A stretch of 64,000 nt of DNA from Spirochaetia bacterium (GTDB lineage: Bacteria; Spirochaetota; Spirochaetia; Treponematales; Rectinemataceae), in assembly GCA_029975555.1 (NCBI GenBank), contig JARKOY010000174.1:1-64000 (forward strand). Direction: 5' to 3'. This document shows, one piece after another, positions 52,345 to 61,656 of this stretch; within the stretch, counting starts at the first letter, position 1, and every line of letters begins with the position of its first letter. The position numbers and the translations under genes are program-made. Below the pieces are notes generated by a model. The model was not told where the DNA came from. It worked only from the letters and a program-made list of their open reading frames with translations, and made no database searches.

Positions 52345-54444
52345 ATGTCCTATACGACTGAACAGATTCGCAACATCGCCATCATCGGACATGGAGGCAC
52401 CGGCAAGACCACTTTGCTTGAACACATTCTCTTTCAGGGCGGAATGATATCGAAACCGGAAACGGTTGATTCGGGCAAAACCGTCAGCGACTACGGAGAC
52501 GACGAGATTGCGCGCAAGATATCAGTTCGCTCGAGCCTCACTCATGTCAACACCGATGACTGCAAGATCAATCTTCTCGATGCGCCAGGCGCTGGCGACT
52601 TTGTCGGCGAAGCTATTCTCGCGATCCGGGCGGCCGAAACCGCGCTCCTTGTGATCGACGGCAAGTCCGGCGTGCAGATCGAGACCGTCAAACTCTGGAG
52701 ACTTTTGGAGCGCCACCAAAAACCGAGGATGGTGTTCGTGACCCGACTCGACGAAGAGAGGGCTAATTATGCCGCCGTCCTTGCGGACATAAAAGAGAAA
52801 TTCAAGGTGACCCCCGTGCCCATCACTATTCCCATGGGAGAAGGCCCCTCTTTTAAAGGCGTCATCGATGTGCTCAACAACAAGGCCTACCTGCGCCCAT
52901 CCTCCCACGATCAAAAAGAGCAGACCGGAGAAGTCCCGGCGGAATTCGCCGATGCGGTGAAATCTGCCCGCGGCCAGCTCTTTGAAGCCGCAGCAGAAGG
53001 CAGCGACGAACTTATGGAGAAATACCTCATTGAAGGCGAACTCACGCAAGAGGATACCTTGGCAGGTCTTCAAAATGCCCTCGCTGCAGGTAAGATCGTT
53101 CCGGCCTTTGCCGGCTCCGGCCTGGCAAACAGCGGCACGTCTGCCTTCATCGACTTTGTGGCGCACAGCGCCCCCTCTCCCCTCCTCCGCGCCCCTGAAA
53201 AGGCCCAGGACCAGGAGGGCAATCAGGTCGAGATCACCATCGATCCTGCAAAACCGGCGTCGGCCTTCGTGTTCAAGACACAGATCGATCAGTTCTCCGG
53301 ACGCCTCTGCTACATCAAGGTCATGACGGGCACAATCCTTCCCGACATGGACATGATTATCGCAAGCGACACGCCGCACAAGGAGCGCATCGGAAAACTC
53401 TACACCATGCAGGGCAAAAAACTTGAGGACATTCCTGCGCTTCCTGCCGGAGACATCGGCATTCTCGCCAAGATTGCGACGCTCAAGACAAACGACACCC
53501 TGAGCCAGTTCGACAAACCCTTCTCCTATTCGCCACTGCATCTACCTTCGCCGGTCCACATGCTCGCCATCTCGGCAGTCAACAAGAAGGAGGAGGACAA
53601 GCTCAGCGAACTTCTCTACAAGGCCGCCGAGGAGGATCTCACCTTCAGCGTCCACTATAATCCGGAGACCAAGGAGACGGTCATCGCCGGCATGGGCGAG
53701 CAGCAGATCACCATGATTCTCGACAAGATCAAAGCTCAGTCCAAGATCGCCGCGGAAACGAGAATACCTCGCGTGGCCTATCGTGAAACGATCACCAAGA
53801 AGGCCACGGCCGAGTATACGCATAAAAAGCAAACCGGCGGCCACGGACAGTATGGCCGCGTCGTGTTCGAAATAGAGCCGCTGGAACGGGGAAAGGGCTA
53901 TGAGTTCGAGAATAGGATTTTCGGCGGCGCGGTGTCCAAAGGATACATGCCCGGCATCGAAAAAGGGATTCACCAGGCGATGGAAGCCGGCGTCCTGGCC
54001 GGCTACCCAGTCGTCGACGTAAAAACCGCGATCATCGACGGCAAAGAGCATCCCGTCGACTCATCGGAAATGGCGTTCAAGATCGCGGCGCGCGGTGCGT
54101 TCCGCGAGGCTATGAAACAGGCGAACCCCGTCCTGCTCGAGCCGATCATGAACCTTTCGGTCTTTGTCGAAGAAAAGTATCTCGGGGACGTCATGTCCGA
54201 TCTCTCCGGGCGTCGCGGCAAGATATCGGGGCAGAATCCCATAGGCGGAGGCATCGTTCAGATCGATGCCCAGGTTCCGCAGGCGGAGCTTTTGCGCTAT
54301 GCGATCGACCTGCGCTCCATGACATCGGGCACGGGATCCTTCGAAATCGAGTTCTCTCACTACGCGCCGATCTCCGGCAAGATCGCCGAGGATGTCATCA
54401 AGGCAGCACAGGCCTTTAAGACGCAGGAAGCGGAAGAAGAATAA
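52345..54444 (+). CDS. fusA2: Elongation factor G-like GTPase (EF-G2/FusA2 type)
   Basis: A 699-residue paralogue of EF-G with all five domains. The P-loop GHGGTGKT (15-22) is intact. Switch 2 reads DAPGAGDF (79-86) where EF-G has DTPGHVDF, so the catalytic His is Ala. The G4 NKxD motif reads TRLD (133-136), which should weaken guanine specificity. Domain IV (RVAYRETITKKATAEYTHKKQTGGHGQYGRVVFEIEPL, in part) is conserved. Such EF-G-like proteins occur beside true EF-G in spirochaetes and may act in recycling or special conditions. It has its own consensus promoter and a strong terminator, so it stands alone. Confidence 0.9.
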   Translation: MSYTTEQIRNIAIIGHGGTGKTTLLEHILFQGGMISKPETVDSGKTVSDYGDDEIARKISVRSSLTHVNTDDCKINLLDAPGAGDFVGEAILAIRAAETALLVIDGKSGVQIETVKLWRLLERHQKPRMVFVTRLDEERANYAAVLADIKEKFKVTPVPITIPMGEGPSFKGVIDVLNNKAYLRPSSHDQKEQTGEVPAEFADAVKSARGQLFEAAAEGSDELMEKYLIEGELTQEDTLAGLQNALAAGKIVPAFAGSGLANSGTSAFIDFVAHSAPSPLLRAPEKAQDQEGNQVEITIDPAKPASAFVFKTQIDQFSGRLCYIKVMTGTILPDMDMIIASDTPHKERIGKLYTMQGKKLEDIPALPAGDIGILAKIATLKTNDTLSQFDKPFSYSPLHLPSPVHMLAISAVNKKEEDKLSELLYKAAEEDLTFSVHYNPETKETVIAGMGEQQITMILDKIKAQSKIAAETRIPRVAYRETITKKATAEYTHKKQTGGHGQYGRVVFEIEPLERGKGYEFENRIFGGAVSKGYMPGIEKGIHQAMEAGVLAGYPVVDVKTAIIDGKEHPVDSSEMAFKIAARGAFREAMKQANPVLLEPIMNLSVFVEEKYLGDVMSDLSGRRGKISGQNPIGGGIVQIDAQVPQAELLRYAIDLRSMTSGTGSFEIEFSHYAPISGKIAEDVIKAAQAFKTQEAEEE

Positions 54445-54481
54445 TCGGGCCGCACCGCCCTGTCGAACAGAAGAGCCATTG

Positions 54482-54528
54482 GCGCGGACCTGCGCGGACC
54501 TCTGCAATCGCGCAGGTCCGCGCTTTTT
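54482..54528 (+). terminator. Strong rho-independent terminator after fusA2
   Basis: A perfect 14-bp stem GCGCGGACCTGCGC (54482-54495) and its complement (54510-54523) with a 14-base loop, directly followed by TTTTT (54524-54528), 37 bases after the fusA2 stop. Confidence 0.93.
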
Positions 54529-54558
54529 GCTGCCTTATAGCGCTATGTCCACGCAGCG

Positions 54559-55029
54559 TTAGGTTTCACGCTGTCCCTTCTCCAGGCGCTCAATCTCGTG
54601 GATGAATTCATCGAGAGTGTCGTATTTTCTATATACCGACGCGAAACGGATGTACGCAACTTTGTCGAGCGAGTAGAGCTTCTCCAGCACCATGCGCCCA
54701 AGCTCTTCGCTCGATATTTCGTTGGAAGCCTTGGCGTATTCCGCGGCTTCGTCCTCTATTTCGTTGATGAGGTTTTCGATGGACATCTGGGATACTGGCC
54801 GCTTTTCAAGCGCACGCACAAGGCCGCGCTCGATCTTCTGGCGCTCGAAAGGTTCACGGCGGCCGTCGCGTTTGATCACGAGGAGCGGCTTCTCCTCGAT
54901 GCGCTCGTAACTGGTAAACCTGAGACCGCAGGAGAGACATTCCCTGCGGCGCCGTATCGCTTCTCCGTTGGCCAGTGTCCGCGAATCGATGACCTTGTCT
55001 TCCATGCTTCCGCAGTAGGGACACTTCAT
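54559..55029 (-). CDS. nrdR: Transcriptional repressor NrdR
   Basis: NrdR senses ATP/dATP and represses ribonucleotide reductase genes. The zinc ribbon uses Cys3, Cys6, Cys31 and Cys34 (CPYCGS, RRECLSCGLRFTSYE), and the ATP-cone (LLVIKRDGRREPFERQKIERGLVRALEKRPVS, in part) follows. 156 residues is the usual size. It overlaps the slipin gene by four bases. No nrd gene is in the window. Confidence 0.97.
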   Translation of the reverse strand: MKCPYCGSMEDKVIDSRTLANGEAIRRRRECLSCGLRFTSYERIEEKPLLVIKRDGRREPFERQKIERGLVRALEKRPVSQMSIENLINEIEDEAAEYAKASNEISSEELGRMVLEKLYSLDKVAYIRFASVYRKYDTLDEFIHEIERLEKGQRET

Positions 55030-55946
55030 TCGGCATCCTTTCCCGCGAGCTTCGAGATGACCTTCAGCAATTCCATGGGCAGAGGGAATATGATCGTCGA
55101 GTTTTTCTCAACGGCGATTTCCGTCAATGTCTGCAAATAGCGAAGCTGCAAACTCGAAGGCGACTTGGACAGGACATCGGCCGCCTGCGCGAGCTTCTCC
55201 GAAGCCTGGAGCTCGCCCTCGGCGGCGATGATTTTTGCCCGCCGCTCACGCTCTGCCTCCGCCTGACGGGCAATCGCCCGCTTCATGGTCTCTGCGAGCT
55301 CAACCGCTTTTATTTCCACGGCCGAAACTTTGATGCCCCAGGGGTCCGTCGCCTCGTCGAGCAGTTTCTGCAGCACTTGGCCGAGCTCTGCCCGCTTTGC
55401 GAGCATATCGTCGAGTTCGTGTTGGCCGAGCACCGACCTGAGAATCGTCTGGGCGAGCAGGCTCGTGCTCTTGGTATAGTCGGCCACTTTGACGACAGCC
55501 AGGATCGGATCGAATACATTGAAGTACACGACAGCATCGACGATGACGGTCACATTGTCGCGGGTGATGACTTCTTGTTTAGACACATCGATGGTGAACG
55601 TGCGCATGTCGACTTTGCGCATAACGTCGAGGTTAAACGGTAAAATCAGATTAAAACCGGGCATCACCACCTTCTGCATACGGCCGAGGCGAAACAGCAC
55701 GCCCCGCTGATACTCGGGGATGACGCGCATCATCTGAATCAGAATGATAAACGGCACGACGAAAAGCCCAGCCGCAACCTCGTAATTCCTTGCAAGCAGC
55801 AGCACTTCAGACACCGCCCAGATCAGAAACAGCACGAGCAGGAATAGAAAGACAGGCCGCTGTTTGCGGGCGATTGCGATGGCGATAAAAATGACCCACC
55901 ACGCTGCGAACAGCACAAAACCGGCTATAATCAAGGACATTTTCAT
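55026..55946 (-). CDS. SPFH/band-7 protein (slipin/stomatin type)
   Basis: A 306-residue membrane-anchored protein with two N-terminal hydrophobic stretches (about 3-22 and 29-46), then the band-7 domain: EYQRGVLFRLGRMQKVVMPGFNLILPFNLDVMRKVDMR (in part, 84-121), VTVIVDAVVYFNVFDP, and the C-terminal coiled coil AIARQAEAERERRAKIIAAEGELQASEKLAQA. Slipins form ring-like membrane scaffolds and often pair with an NfeD protease; no nfeD is adjacent. AAGGAGG lies 5 bases before the ATG. Confidence 0.92.
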   Translation of the reverse strand: MKMSLIIAGFVLFAAWWVIFIAIAIARKQRPVFLFLLVLFLIWAVSEVLLLARNYEVAAGLFVVPFIILIQMMRVIPEYQRGVLFRLGRMQKVVMPGFNLILPFNLDVMRKVDMRTFTIDVSKQEVITRDNVTVIVDAVVYFNVFDPILAVVKVADYTKSTSLLAQTILRSVLGQHELDDMLAKRAELGQVLQKLLDEATDPWGIKVSAVEIKAVELAETMKRAIARQAEAERERRAKIIAAEGELQASEKLAQAADVLSKSPSSLQLRYLQTLTEIAVEKNSTIIFPLPMELLKVISKLAGKDAE

Positions 55947-56007
55947 TGCCTCCTTATAAAAACAAATATACTATAATTTCATGCATTTCACAAAGCACTG
56001 TGTTCTA

Positions 56008-56036
56008 TTGACTCTTTCTCTTCGTATGAGTATTGT
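56008..56036 (+). promoter_or_regulatory. Promoter of the small coiled-coil gene
   Basis: TTGACT (56008-56013), a 17-nt spacer and TATTGT (56031-56036), leaving a leader of about 40 bases that contains CGGAGG before the ATG at 56085. Confidence 0.55.
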
Positions 56037-56084
56037 ATTTATTAAAGTTATAGTCTAATTTTTCCAGCGAACCGGAGGATCACC

Positions 56085-56429
56085 ATGAATTTTTCAGAAA
56101 AGCTCAAGAAATTTATGGAAAACAGCATCGACGCTTCCAGGGAATTCCTCGAAAAAACATCCGATCAGGCACAGATATGGACCGAGATGGGAAAGCTTAA
56201 AATTGAGATTCTGCAGCTTAGGGCAAAGGCGCAATCGCTCACCGCAAAGCTTGGTACGGAAGTATATACTCTGTTGGTCGAGAAGGATGAGCCGATGATA
56301 GGGTCCTCTACTCCCGAAATCGAACCGATCATCAAGGAACTCCAAGAACTCGACCGTGCCATCGACGAAAAAGAGGCGCTCTACAGGTCAAAGGGCGGAA
56401 AAGACAAGGACCTCGACGAGAAAATGTAA
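56085..56429 (+). CDS. Small coiled-coil protein of unknown function
   Basis: A 114-residue, highly charged, helical protein without signal or membrane segment: FSEKLKKFMENSIDASREFL (about 3-22), then MGKLKIEILQLRAKAQSLTAKLGTEVYTLL (39-68) and EIEPIIKELQELDRAIDEKEALY (76-98), followed by a Lys/Asp-rich tail. I do not recognise a family beyond its likeness to small structural or stress-type coiled-coil proteins. It has its own promoter and a good ribosome-binding site (CGGAGG), which support expression. It converges on the methyltransferase gene. Confidence 0.78.
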   Translation: MNFSEKLKKFMENSIDASREFLEKTSDQAQIWTEMGKLKIEILQLRAKAQSLTAKLGTEVYTLLVEKDEPMIGSSTPEIEPIIKELQELDRAIDEKEALYRSKGGKDKDLDEKM

Positions 56430-56487
56430 GGATTCTTTCGCATGGCTGAGGCCCAATGAGAAGGGCCGATCTGGCCGCTCGACTGCC

Positions 56488-57297
56488 CTACTCTTCCATC
56501 CCGTTAGTCTTTTTGTGGATGTGTGCCACGTAGAGGGGGCCTGCGCCGCACGCAGCATCGGGGAGGACAATGGTTCCGAAAGAAGTCTTCTCTCCCCTCT
56601 CCACATCGAGTATCTCGCAATGCTCCCCATACTTTTCCACAAGACGCTGCACGACTCCATCGTTTTCCATCGGCGAGATGGAGCATGTCGAATATACGAG
56701 GCAGCCTCCTGGCTTCAGCATGAGGAAACAGCTCGAGAGCAACGACCACTGTCGCAGGGCAAGCTGACGAGTGCGCGCGCGCGTCCACTCCGAAAGCATA
56801 TGGGGAGAGTTGAGCACGTGCCGCTCCGAGGAACAGGGAGCATCGAGGAGAATCGCGTCATAGCGATTCTTTCTTATCCTGCAGAGCCGAGCTGCGTCGT
56901 ATCCTGTGACACTGACCCGCGCACGAGTCGCCTCGGGAAGCTGGCCATTGAGGACATCCCGCAGTCGCCGACGTCTCTCCGAAGACAGCTCATTGGCCTC
57001 GATGCGGACCTGTGGGCCGGAACGTCCCGCAAGGATGAGCGTTTTCCCGCCTGGGGCGGCGCAGGCATCGAGGATAGTGCCCTCCTTTGGAAGATGGAGC
57101 ATCTTGGCCGCCTCTATGGAGGCGCGGTCCATGCGATAGACTCCTTCAGGAGGGTCTTCGAGGAATTCGATCTCCCCTGCCGCATTGAAGCGCAGCCCCA
57201 AGGCGTCGTTGGGCGCACGCAGGGCCGCGCGCAGGCCTTCCCAGCGCTCGCCATAGAGACTCTTATAAAAAGCATCGAAATCTTCAGCGCCTGCCAT
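56488..57297 (-). CDS. RsmB/NOP2-family RNA cytosine-C5 methyltransferase
   Basis: A 269-residue SAM-dependent enzyme. The SAM site is ILDACAAPGGKTLILAG (about 94-110); the two Cys of the m5C mechanism are in DAPCSSERHV and in YSTCSISPMENDGV. At this size it holds only the catalytic core and lacks the NusB or PUA-type extensions of RsmB or RsmF, so the exact rRNA or tRNA target cannot be named. The ATG at 57297 has GGAGAA 4 bases upstream; a GTG at 57315 is the alternative. Confidence 0.88.
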   Translation of the reverse strand: MAGAEDFDAFYKSLYGERWEGLRAALRAPNDALGLRFNAAGEIEFLEDPPEGVYRMDRASIEAAKMLHLPKEGTILDACAAPGGKTLILAGRSGPQVRIEANELSSERRRRLRDVLNGQLPEATRARVSVTGYDAARLCRIRKNRYDAILLDAPCSSERHVLNSPHMLSEWTRARTRQLALRQWSLLSSCFLMLKPGGCLVYSTCSISPMENDGVVQRLVEKYGEHCEILDVERGEKTSFGTIVLPDAACGAGPLYVAHIHKKTNGMEE

Positions 57298-57406
57298 ACG
57301 GTTCTCCATAGGCACGAAAAAGCAAAAGAATCAATATCGCCATTGTCACCGCATTGACGATTTTCGGCTTTCTTGCTAGCGTCTTTATACTCTTCAGGAT
57401 TCTACA

Positions 57407-58075
57407 ATGATACCACTTCCAGAGCTTATCGTATTCGACCTCGATGGCACGCTCGCCGACACGATCGAGGATATCGCGGCTTCGGTGAACCGGGTGCTCT
57501 CCCGATTCGGGCTTCCCAGCTACGATTCAGCCACTTACAAACTGATGGTCGGCGACGGTTTTCGGGCCTTGATTGAACGCTGCATTCCTCCAGAAAGGCT
57601 ACACGACGAAGGGCTCTTTGACCAGGTATTCGAGAGTGCGACGCGCGAATATGCAGCGCACGCGCTAGAAAAGACCAAACCTTTCCCCGGCATGCTCCCT
57701 ACACTGGAGGCCCTATCCCGCAAGGGCATTCGCCTGGCCGTGCTCTCGAATAAACCGGACGACATGTCGAACGCAATTGTTCGGACTCTATTCAGTGCCA
57801 TCCATTTTGTCGCAGTCTGGGGCAACAGTTCCCAACGGCCACGGAAGCCCGATCCATCCGCGGTGTGGGAGATTTGCGGCATGGCAGAGGCCAGGCCCGA
57901 GCGCAGCCTCTTTGTGGGGGATTCTGGGGTCGATATGAAGACGGCGAAAGCCGCAGGCATGATTGGAATCGGCGCCCTGTACGGCTACCGGTCGAGGGAA
58001 GAGCTCAAGATGGCGGGAGCAGACTTTTACATTGCATCGCCACCGGAGCTGCTTTCGCTCATCGGCGCAACATGA
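57407..58075 (+). CDS. gph: HAD-family phosphatase, phosphoglycolate phosphatase-like
   Basis: A 222-residue HAD hydrolase: motif I VFDLDGTLADT (about 9-19), motif II LAVLSNKPDDM (about 113-123), Lys of motif III in RPRKPDPS, and motif IV LFVGDSGVDMKTAKAAGM. The domain order is that of Gph, which removes phosphoglycolate from DNA repair, though the substrate of this subfamily cannot be fixed by eye. AGGA precedes the ATG. Phosphoglucomutase follows after 138 bases. Confidence 0.85.
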   Translation: MIPLPELIVFDLDGTLADTIEDIAASVNRVLSRFGLPSYDSATYKLMVGDGFRALIERCIPPERLHDEGLFDQVFESATREYAAHALEKTKPFPGMLPTLEALSRKGIRLAVLSNKPDDMSNAIVRTLFSAIHFVAVWGNSSQRPRKPDPSAVWEICGMAEARPERSLFVGDSGVDMKTAKAAGMIGIGALYGYRSREELKMAGADFYIASPPELLSLIGAT

Positions 58076-58213
58076 GCCAGAAAAGGCATCTCCACGCACA
58101 CCAAAAGACTCGCTTTTCTTTTTGGAGAATGGAAGATATATTTCTAAGAGTCGCCATGAAAGCAAATCTATTCCTGCTGGTGCAGCCGGCTCCAGACATA
58201 CCGAGGAGATAGT

Positions 58214-59962
58214 ATGAACCGCGAAGAAATCATTGCACGGGCACAGGACTATATCGCCCATGAGACGGATACTTTCTTTTCCGACGAGGTGAAGGTGCTT
58301 TTGCAAAAAGAGGATTGGAAGGAGCTTGAGGACCGTTTCTACCGCGACCTTGAATTTGGCACCGGAGGTCTTCGTGGCGTCATCGGCGGGGGCTTCAACC
58401 GCATGAATACGCTTGTCGTCACGCGGGCCACTCAGGGGCTGTCCGATTACCTCAAGGAGCAGTTTCCTCATAAACCGCTTTCCGCGTGTATAGCCTACGA
58501 TTCCAGACGCAAATCGAAAGAGTTTGCGCTCGCCACGGCGCTGGTCCTTGCGGCCAACGGCATCAAGGCGTATCTGTTCTCCTCGCTGAGGCCGACGCCC
58601 GAGCTGTCGTATGCGATCCGGATGCTCGGCGCAGATACCGGCGTCGTCGTCACCGCAAGCCACAACCCACCTCAGTACAACGGCTACAAGGCATACTGGA
58701 ACGACGGCTCTCAGGTGGTCCCCCCCCACGACAGCGGCATCATCGAAAAAGTACTCAAGGTGAGGGCCGTCAAATCCATCGGCGAAGCCGAAGCCCGCGT
58801 CAAAGGCCTCTTGGTGAACATCGACAAAGACGTCGACGACGCCTATGTCGCAATGGTGAAATCCCACCTCATGAGGCCGGAACTCTTTGCCCAGCTCGGA
58901 AAATCGGTCAGCATTGTGTACACACCGCTTCACGGCACAGGGGCCATGCTCTTCGAGCGCATCATGGGGGAGCTTGGCCTTCATGTGCGCACCGTCCCAG
59001 AGCAGCGCGAACCCGATGGCGAGTTTCCCACGGTGTCTTATCCCAACCCCGAGGAATCGGCCGCGCTCGCCATGGCGATCGAACTTGGTAAAAAGACCCG
59101 CGCCGATGTCGTCATGGCCACCGATCCTGACGCCGACCGCCTTGGCATCGCGGTGCCCGACGGTGCGGGAGGCTTTGCGCTCCTCACAGGCAACCAGCTC
59201 GGAACGCTCCACCTCGACTACATCGCCCTCACCTTGAAGGAGCTCGGCAAGATGCCGGCCCGCCCCGCCGCCATCCGCAGCGTGGTCACCACTGAATTCC
59301 AGAAGGCAATCGCCGAGAAAAACGGTATCGCCAGCTTCGAGTGTCTCACGGGCTTTAAGTGGATCGCAGACCTCATGAGGCGCTTCGAGCGCGAAGGCTA
59401 CGATTTTGTCTATGCGACCGAAGAGTCGTACGGACACCTCATCGAGCATGAGGTCCGGGATAAAGACGGCATTTCCGCGGCGGCGCTGACTGCCGAAATG
59501 GCGCTCTATTGGCGATCCAAAGGTAAAAGTCTCCTCGACCGCCTCGAGGACCTTTACCGCGAGTACGGATATTACGAGGAAAAGGGCCTGAGCTTCTATT
59601 TCGAAGGGGCAGAGGGCATGGACATCATGAAAGGCATCATGGACTTCTACCGCAGAGAACAACCTCGGCAATTCGGCGGTCTGGCCGTGATTCGGACGCG
59701 GGACATCAAAACGGGGGTCGAGCGGGATACGGACGGAACACAGACCAAGGTGGACCTGCCGCAGAGCGATGTCATCCAGTGGCGCCTCGAAGATGGGACG
59801 CTCCTCACGGTGCGCCCATCAGGCACCGAACCGAAGATCAAATACTACATCCTGTGCCACAGTCAGGGCGAAGAACTCTCCGTCAGCAAAGAAATGACGA
59901 AGAAAAAAATCGCTCTGATCGAGGCAGATATCCGCACTCTGATCGATTCGCACCGCACATGA
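58214..59962 (+). CDS. Phosphoglucomutase/phosphomannomutase
   Basis: A 582-residue alpha-D-phosphohexomutase. The phosphoserine loop is TASHNPPQYNGYKAYW (about 150-165), the metal loop DPDADRLGIA (about 303-312), the sugar loop EESYGHLIEHEVRDKDG, and the phosphate loop RPSGTEPKIKYYI near the end. The N-terminal EFGTGGLRGVIG is typical of the longer PGM2-like type. It interconverts glucose-1- and glucose-6-phosphate, between the glucokinase and UDP-sugar pyrophosphorylase genes downstream. GGAG lies 6 bases before the ATG. It overlaps the exonuclease gene by four bases. Confidence 0.95.
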   Translation: MNREEIIARAQDYIAHETDTFFSDEVKVLLQKEDWKELEDRFYRDLEFGTGGLRGVIGGGFNRMNTLVVTRATQGLSDYLKEQFPHKPLSACIAYDSRRKSKEFALATALVLAANGIKAYLFSSLRPTPELSYAIRMLGADTGVVVTASHNPPQYNGYKAYWNDGSQVVPPHDSGIIEKVLKVRAVKSIGEAEARVKGLLVNIDKDVDDAYVAMVKSHLMRPELFAQLGKSVSIVYTPLHGTGAMLFERIMGELGLHVRTVPEQREPDGEFPTVSYPNPEESAALAMAIELGKKTRADVVMATDPDADRLGIAVPDGAGGFALLTGNQLGTLHLDYIALTLKELGKMPARPAAIRSVVTTEFQKAIAEKNGIASFECLTGFKWIADLMRRFEREGYDFVYATEESYGHLIEHEVRDKDGISAAALTAEMALYWRSKGKSLLDRLEDLYREYGYYEEKGLSFYFEGAEGMDIMKGIMDFYRREQPRQFGGLAVIRTRDIKTGVERDTDGTQTKVDLPQSDVIQWRLEDGTLLTVRPSGTEPKIKYYILCHSQGEELSVSKEMTKKKIALIEADIRTLIDSHRT

Positions 59963-60648
59963 CAGACGAAAAGAGTGCCCCTCTTTGGACATCGCTCTTC
60001 AGTGGGCCGGGAGAATCCCGCACTCCCCCTGCACCTTGGTATAAAAAAGAGGACGGGTGCTGGAAAGGATTGTCCTGGCCAGTGCCGGCATGCGATGAAG
60101 AGCCTTGGGAAGAACGTCGCTACATAGCACTGGATGTCGAGACGACGGGGCTGAACGCCGAGCTGGAGAAGATTGTCGAAATAGCGCTCGTTCGCTTCTT
60201 CTTCGATAGAGAAGGGGCTCTCAGCGAAGAAGACCGCTTTTCTACGCTGATCAATCCTGGCGTCGCCATCCCCGTCCAGGCGAGCCGCATTCACGGCATC
60301 ACCGAGGCAGATGTGGCCAATGCACCGCGCTTCGGAGACATTGCCCAAAAGATTTTCGACATCTGCGACAGACGAGTGATCGTGGGGCACAATGTGCTCT
60401 TCGATGTCGGGTTTCTCGAAAAAGAATTCGAACGGGCACGGGTCGGAGCAGGCTTTCAGGAATGTGCGGACACACTCGGCATGGCAAAACTGGCTTTTCC
60501 ATCCATGCCCTCATACAATCTTGGAAAGCTCGCGTTCACGATCGGGCTGCAGTCCGATGCCCAACACCGGGCGCTCGGGGATGCCCTCACCTGCATGAGG
60601 CTGTTCGCAGCATCGATCAGAATTCTCACCGAGAAATGCCGAAGCTAG
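59959..60648 (+). CDS. DnaQ-like 3'-5' exonuclease
   Basis: A 229-residue DEDDh exonuclease like the epsilon subunit of DNA polymerase III. Exo I has Asp59 and Glu61 (LDVETTG), Exo II VGHNVLFDVGFLEKEF and Exo III HRALGDALTCMRLF. An N-terminal ~50-residue Pro/Trp-rich stretch precedes the domain and is not recognised. The ATG at 59959 overlaps the preceding stop (ATGA); the open frame begins far upstream within phosphoglucomutase. It may be a proofreading, repair or RNase T-like enzyme. Confidence 0.88.
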   Translation: MTDEKSAPLWTSLFSGPGESRTPPAPWYKKEDGCWKGLSWPVPACDEEPWEERRYIALDVETTGLNAELEKIVEIALVRFFFDREGALSEEDRFSTLINPGVAIPVQASRIHGITEADVANAPRFGDIAQKIFDICDRRVIVGHNVLFDVGFLEKEFERARVGAGFQECADTLGMAKLAFPSMPSYNLGKLAFTIGLQSDAQHRALGDALTCMRLFAASIRILTEKCRS

Positions 60649-60672
60649 CAGCACGATTCGAAAGGTAAGACC

Positions 60673-61635
60673 GTGTGGTTCCGAATAAAGCACAGCGTAC
60701 AGATACTTTTCTTTATCATCTCGGTGATGTGCGTTCGGTTCGCGATGCTCTCATTGAACCCCTACCCAGGGGCATCGGGGGACACGCAGATCAGCGAAGA
60801 TGCCGTGAGAGAAGGCATCAAGAGAGGTTATGACCCGCAAGCGCTGGCGTCCACGCTCATCCCCTCCTCGGGCCACATCCTGGCGATGCTCATAGACGAC
60901 GAAGACTCCGAGGAATATCGGGACCTCGATGGCCTGTCGTACCCCGCGAGGCTGTACTACAGGCGCATCGCATCCCTGCACGAAAGCATGGGGGCACTCA
61001 GGCCACGCTACGAGGCGGTGTTCGATGCTCTGTATGCGGCCCTGAAAGACTATGCCCCGCCTATACCGCGCGTCTGGCTCGAAAAGGAGGCAGATTCCTG
61101 GCAAGGAGATGTTACGCTTCCACATCTCTTTACATTGCCAAGACTTCATGACCTCGATTATTCACACACCTTCGCCCTTGACATCTTCCTCAAAGGTGTG
61201 GAATATCTGCCCGGCAATGTTCAGCGCGGCCCCATGATCCATTCGCTGAGCGATGGCATCGTGGTCGCTGCAGCATCAGGTTGGGTTGGCTTTCCGAGGA
61301 CGGGCCCATCGCTGTCGTTTCTTAAAGGCGGAATCTCCCCGAAATCCGGCAACGGCGTCATCGTATATTCCCCTGATGAACGGCGTTACTTCCTCTATTT
61401 CCACCTCTACGATGTGCTCGTGGAGAAAGGACAGATCGTCCGGCGAGGACAGGCGATCGGACACGGCGGCAATACGGGCGTCAATGCGCGAAAAAAAGGC
61501 GGCGGAGATCATCTCCACCTCGAAATATTCGATGCGGCCAAGGGCAAGGCGTTCAGAAACACCCAGATCATCGCCTTCCTCAAGGAGTCCGCGCGAAAAG
61601 GGTCCCCCCTTCCCCCCGCAGTTCCATCGGAATGA
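60673..61635 (+). CDS. M23-family peptidase (LytM-like)
   Basis: A 320-residue protein with an N-terminal hydrophobic stretch (about 9-28) and an envelope-facing body. The C-terminal ~140 residues carry the M23 pattern: HTFALDIFLKG with the metal-ligand His and Asp (HxxxxD here, one residue longer than the usual HxxxD), LSDGIVVAA, GNGVIVYSP, and HLHLEIF with the second His set. Such enzymes cut cell-wall peptides or regulate those that do. The start is GTG at 60673 with AAAGG upstream. The gene follows the exonuclease by 24 bases. Confidence 0.85.
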   Translation: MWFRIKHSVQILFFIISVMCVRFAMLSLNPYPGASGDTQISEDAVREGIKRGYDPQALASTLIPSSGHILAMLIDDEDSEEYRDLDGLSYPARLYYRRIASLHESMGALRPRYEAVFDALYAALKDYAPPIPRVWLEKEADSWQGDVTLPHLFTLPRLHDLDYSHTFALDIFLKGVEYLPGNVQRGPMIHSLSDGIVVAAASGWVGFPRTGPSLSFLKGGISPKSGNGVIVYSPDERRYFLYFHLYDVLVEKGQIVRRGQAIGHGGNTGVNARKKGGGDHLHLEIFDAAKGKAFRNTQIIAFLKESARKGSPLPPAVPSE

Positions 61636-61650
61636 TTTTTTGGCTATAGT
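61622..61650 (+). promoter_or_regulatory. glk promoter, predicted leaderless
   Basis: TTCCAT (61622-61627), a 17-nt spacer and TATAGT (61645-61650). The second in-frame ATG (61657) lies exactly six bases after the -10 box, on the expected transcription start. The first ATG (61651) would touch the -10 box, so the second is the likely start. Confidence 0.55.
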
Positions 61651-61656
61651 ATGGGT

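Noticed and set aside
56356-57357. 333-codon ORF on the plus strand
   Set aside because: Antisense to the RNA methyltransferase, which has clear motifs and a ribosome-binding site.
57788-59671. 627-codon ORF on the minus strand
   Set aside because: It is antisense to the clear phosphoglucomutase gene and follows its codon periodicity; its translation has no recognisable domain and no ribosome-binding site.
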